DNA of 28,573 nucleotides from an uncultured Streptococcus sp. (GTDB lineage: Bacteria; Bacillota; Bacilli; Lactobacillales; Streptococcaceae), in assembly GCA_900755085.1 (NCBI GenBank), contig CAAEFF010000134.1:1-28573 (forward strand), read 5' to 3'. A program made the translations under genes and the position numbers. Each line of letters begins with the position of its first letter. The first letter of the stretch is position 1. The notes below the pieces were generated by a model. It did not search any database and was not told the DNA's origin. It was given only the letters and a program-made list of their open reading frames with translations. Shown here in pieces: positions 27,092 through 28,573 of this stretch.

Positions 27092-28114
27092 ATGACAGTA
27101 TCACTTGATTGGGAAAACCTTGGCTTTAACTATATGAAATTACCCTATCGTTATTTGGCTCATTACCGCAACGGAGCCTGGGAAAAGGGGGGATTGACAG
27201 AGGATGCGACCTTGCATATCTCAGAATCATCTCCAAGTTTGCATTACGGCCAACAAGCCTTTGAGGGATTAAAAGCCTACCGTACAAAAGACGGAAGTGT
27301 CCAATTGTTCCGCCCAGATCAAAATGCTAAACGTCTGCAACGCACGGCGGATCGTTTGCTGATGCCTCAAGTACCTGTTGACATGTTTGTGGAAGCTTGT
27401 AAGGCAGTGGTAAAAGCTAATGAAGAGTACGTTCCACCATATGGTACAGGAGGAACCCTCTACCTTCGTCCTCTGTTGATCGGGGTTGGGGATATTATCG
27501 GTGTGCATCCAGCAGAAGAGTATATCTTTACCATCTTTGCCATGCCTGTCGGCAACTACTTCAAAGGTGGTTTGGTGCCAACTAACTTCTTGATCCAAGA
27601 CGAGTATGACCGTGCGGCTCCACATGGTACAGGAGCTGCTAAAGTTGGAGGGAACTACGCAGCCAGCATGCTTCCAGGTAAAATCGCGCATGATCGTAAC
27701 TTCTCTGACGTCATTTACCTTGATCCAGCGACTCACACCAAGATTGAAGAAGTCGGTTCTGCAAACTTCTTTGGAATCACTGCTAATAACGAATTTGTGA
27801 CGCCACTGAGCCCTTCTATCTTACCATCTATCACTAAGTACTCTTTACTTTACTTGGCAGAACACCGTCTTGGTATGACGCCAATTGAAGGGGATGTCTT
27901 TATCAATGATTTAGACCGCTTTGTGGAAGCAGGAGCTTGTGGTACTGCAGCTGTGATCTCTCCAATCGGAGGCGTTCAACACGGAAATGACTTCCATGTC
28001 TTCTATTCCGAAACAGAAGTTGGTCCAGTGACCCACAAACTCTATGATGAATTGACGGGTATCCAATTTGGTGATGTCGAAGCACCTGAAGGATGGATTG
28101 TCAAAGTCGATTAA
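27092..28114 (+). CDS. ilvE: Branched-chain amino acid aminotransferase
   Basis: 340 residues, class IV PLP enzyme that interconverts Leu, Ile and Val with their keto acids, the last step after LeuB. The PLP Lys is K184 in GAAKVGGNYA, and the cofactor-binding EEVGSANFFGIT (219-230) and later GACGTAAVISPIGG are in the expected places. AAAGGAG precedes the ATG. It is a single-gene unit: terminators on both sides, a perfect CodY box upstream. Functionally it completes the leucine branch encoded 10 kb away in the leu operon, and both carry CodY-like boxes. Confidence 0.97.
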   Translation: MTVSLDWENLGFNYMKLPYRYLAHYRNGAWEKGGLTEDATLHISESSPSLHYGQQAFEGLKAYRTKDGSVQLFRPDQNAKRLQRTADRLLMPQVPVDMFVEACKAVVKANEEYVPPYGTGGTLYLRPLLIGVGDIIGVHPAEEYIFTIFAMPVGNYFKGGLVPTNFLIQDEYDRAAPHGTGAAKVGGNYAASMLPGKIAHDRNFSDVIYLDPATHTKIEEVGSANFFGITANNEFVTPLSPSILPSITKYSLLYLAEHRLGMTPIEGDVFINDLDRFVEAGACGTAAVISPIGGVQHGNDFHVFYSETEVGPVTHKLYDELTGIQFGDVEAPEGWIVKVD

Positions 28115-28159
28115 ATAGAAGATGTGTGAGACATAAGTATCCAGGATTCAATGTGAAAT

Positions 28160-28213
28160 AGTCTTAATTGAAGGATGCAGTAGCTAATGTTTCTCCTCAT
28201 TCAATTTTAGACT
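28160..28213. repeat. Long inverted repeat in the ilvE 3' gap
   Basis: AGTCTTAATTGAA (28160-28172) and TTCAATTTTAGACT (28200-28213) can pair with one bulge around 27 bases. No T tract follows, so it is not a canonical terminator. Role unknown. Confidence 0.5.
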
Positions 28214-28237
28214 CAAAAGAATACCAAATGATCTTTT

Positions 28238-28294
28238 CGGGGGTGGGATAAAGAAGGAATTTCTATCTAAATTCTTTCTGTCTCACTCCCTTTT
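28238..28294 (+). terminator. Long-stem terminator after ilvE
   Basis: GGGTGGGAT..AAGAA.GAATTT (from 28241) pairs imperfectly with AAATTC TTTCT..TCTCACTCCC (to 28290) around CTATCT, followed by four T residues. This long G-rich/C-rich stem resembles terminators common in streptococci. Confidence 0.75.
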
Positions 28295-28319
28295 CTCTTG
28301 CGTCATCAAGAGAATTTTT
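28294..28319 (+). terminator. Second terminator before the DUF2969 gene
   Basis: TCTCTTG (28294-28300), loop CGTCAT, CAAGAGA (28307-28313), then ATTTTT. Its sequence is shared with the promoter of the next gene. Confidence 0.65.
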
Positions 28320-28326
28320 GTAAAAT
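28298..28326 (+). promoter_or_regulatory. Promoter of the DUF2969 gene
   Basis: TTGCGT (28298-28303), 17 bases, TAAAAT (28321-28326). Expected start is near 28333, leaving about 18 bases to the ATG with GAGGG at 28341. Confidence 0.65.
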
Positions 28327-28350
28327 AGAAAAAGTGAAAAGAGGGTTGAA

Positions 28351-28573
28351 ATGAGTAAAAAAGATAAGAAAATTGAGATTCAAATCGTTGATAGTAAAGT
28401 AACCGTCGGAAAAGACACTTTTGATGGGTTCACTTTGTCCATTGGAAAGAAAACGATTGGTGAAATTGCAGACATGGCAGGTCAATTTGCCATTATCAAA
28501 AATGGAAATGTGGATTCTCTTTACAAAAAACTTGAAAAAGCCGTTGAAATTATAATAGAAAATTATAATTTGA
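28351..28573 (+). CDS. DUF2969 family protein (runs off the right edge)
   Basis: At least 74 residues, starting MSKKDKKIEIQIVDSKV; the frame is still open at the window end, with probably only a few codons missing. Small, lysine-rich and soluble, with the pattern DTFDGFTLSIGKKTIGEI then FAIIKNGNVDSLYKKLEKAV typical of the streptococcal DUF2969 family, which is found next to ilvE in pneumococcus. Function is unknown. GAGGG precedes the ATG. Confidence 0.85.
   Translation, partial: MSKKDKKIEIQIVDSKVTVGKDTFDGFTLSIGKKTIGEIADMAGQFAIIKNGNVDSLYKKLEKAVEIIIENYNL

Noticed and set aside
1..28573. CRISPR arrays, insertion sequences, tRNA or rRNA genes
   Set aside because: No regularly spaced repeats, transposase frames or cloverleaf-like sequences were seen on either strand.

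Overview
This window is a chromosomal segment of an oral viridans-type Streptococcus (mitis/sanguinis group in the broad sense). The evidence is the ParC protein, which closely resembles pneumococcal ParC as I recall it, the ung-mutX-pyrC and plsY/parE/parC/ilvE/DUF2969 gene orders, SD-rich starts, TTGACA/TATAAT promoters and near-perfect CodY boxes. Species cannot be fixed from the sequence alone.

Layout. 1-2860: pyrimidine genes (end of pyrK, pyrD type 1B, then pyrF and pyrE). A complete PyrR-type attenuator with its own promoter sits before pyrF. 2890-5850: two small membrane proteins of unknown role and a GT-C-like membrane glycosyltransferase. 5936-9947: ung, mutX (Nudix), pyrC, a YpmR-like SGNH hydrolase and YpmS. 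9948-12712: an AT-rich accessory module with an unknown 80-residue protein coupled to a DHA2-type MFS exporter, a decayed MDR-family dehydrogenase, an Rrf2-family regulator and a gene fragment. 12785-17941: the leucine operon (leader peptide with three Leu codons, attenuator, leuA, leuB, a DUF1294 gene, leuC, leuD). 17964-18863: a Sua5/YrdC-like gene behind a CodY-like box. 18880-19605: a possible small RNA convergent with plsY. 19735-26958: parE and parC (topoisomerase IV), separated by three tandem paralogous membrane-protein genes, one of them frameshifted, and an ANT(6)-like gene, followed by structured repeats. 26965-28573: ilvE under a perfect CodY box, and the start of a DUF2969 gene.

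How it works together. The pyr genes make UMP and are split into three transcription groups; only pyrF carries a visible PyrR switch. leuABCD and ilvE form the leucine/branched-chain branch, and CodY-like boxes mark both, as well as the Sua5-like gene. In the accessory module the same 25-bp operator geometry (9-bp arms, 7-bp spacer, arms matching at 7 of 9 positions) overlaps both the exporter promoter and the Rrf2 promoter, which suggests one small self-contained efflux/detoxification regulon.

The most unusual signals are this shared operator, the duplicated hairpins with compensatory stem changes upstream of parC, the T7-tract frameshift in the membrane-protein trio, the leu leader attenuator, and an SGNH hydrolase whose expected catalytic His is Tyr.
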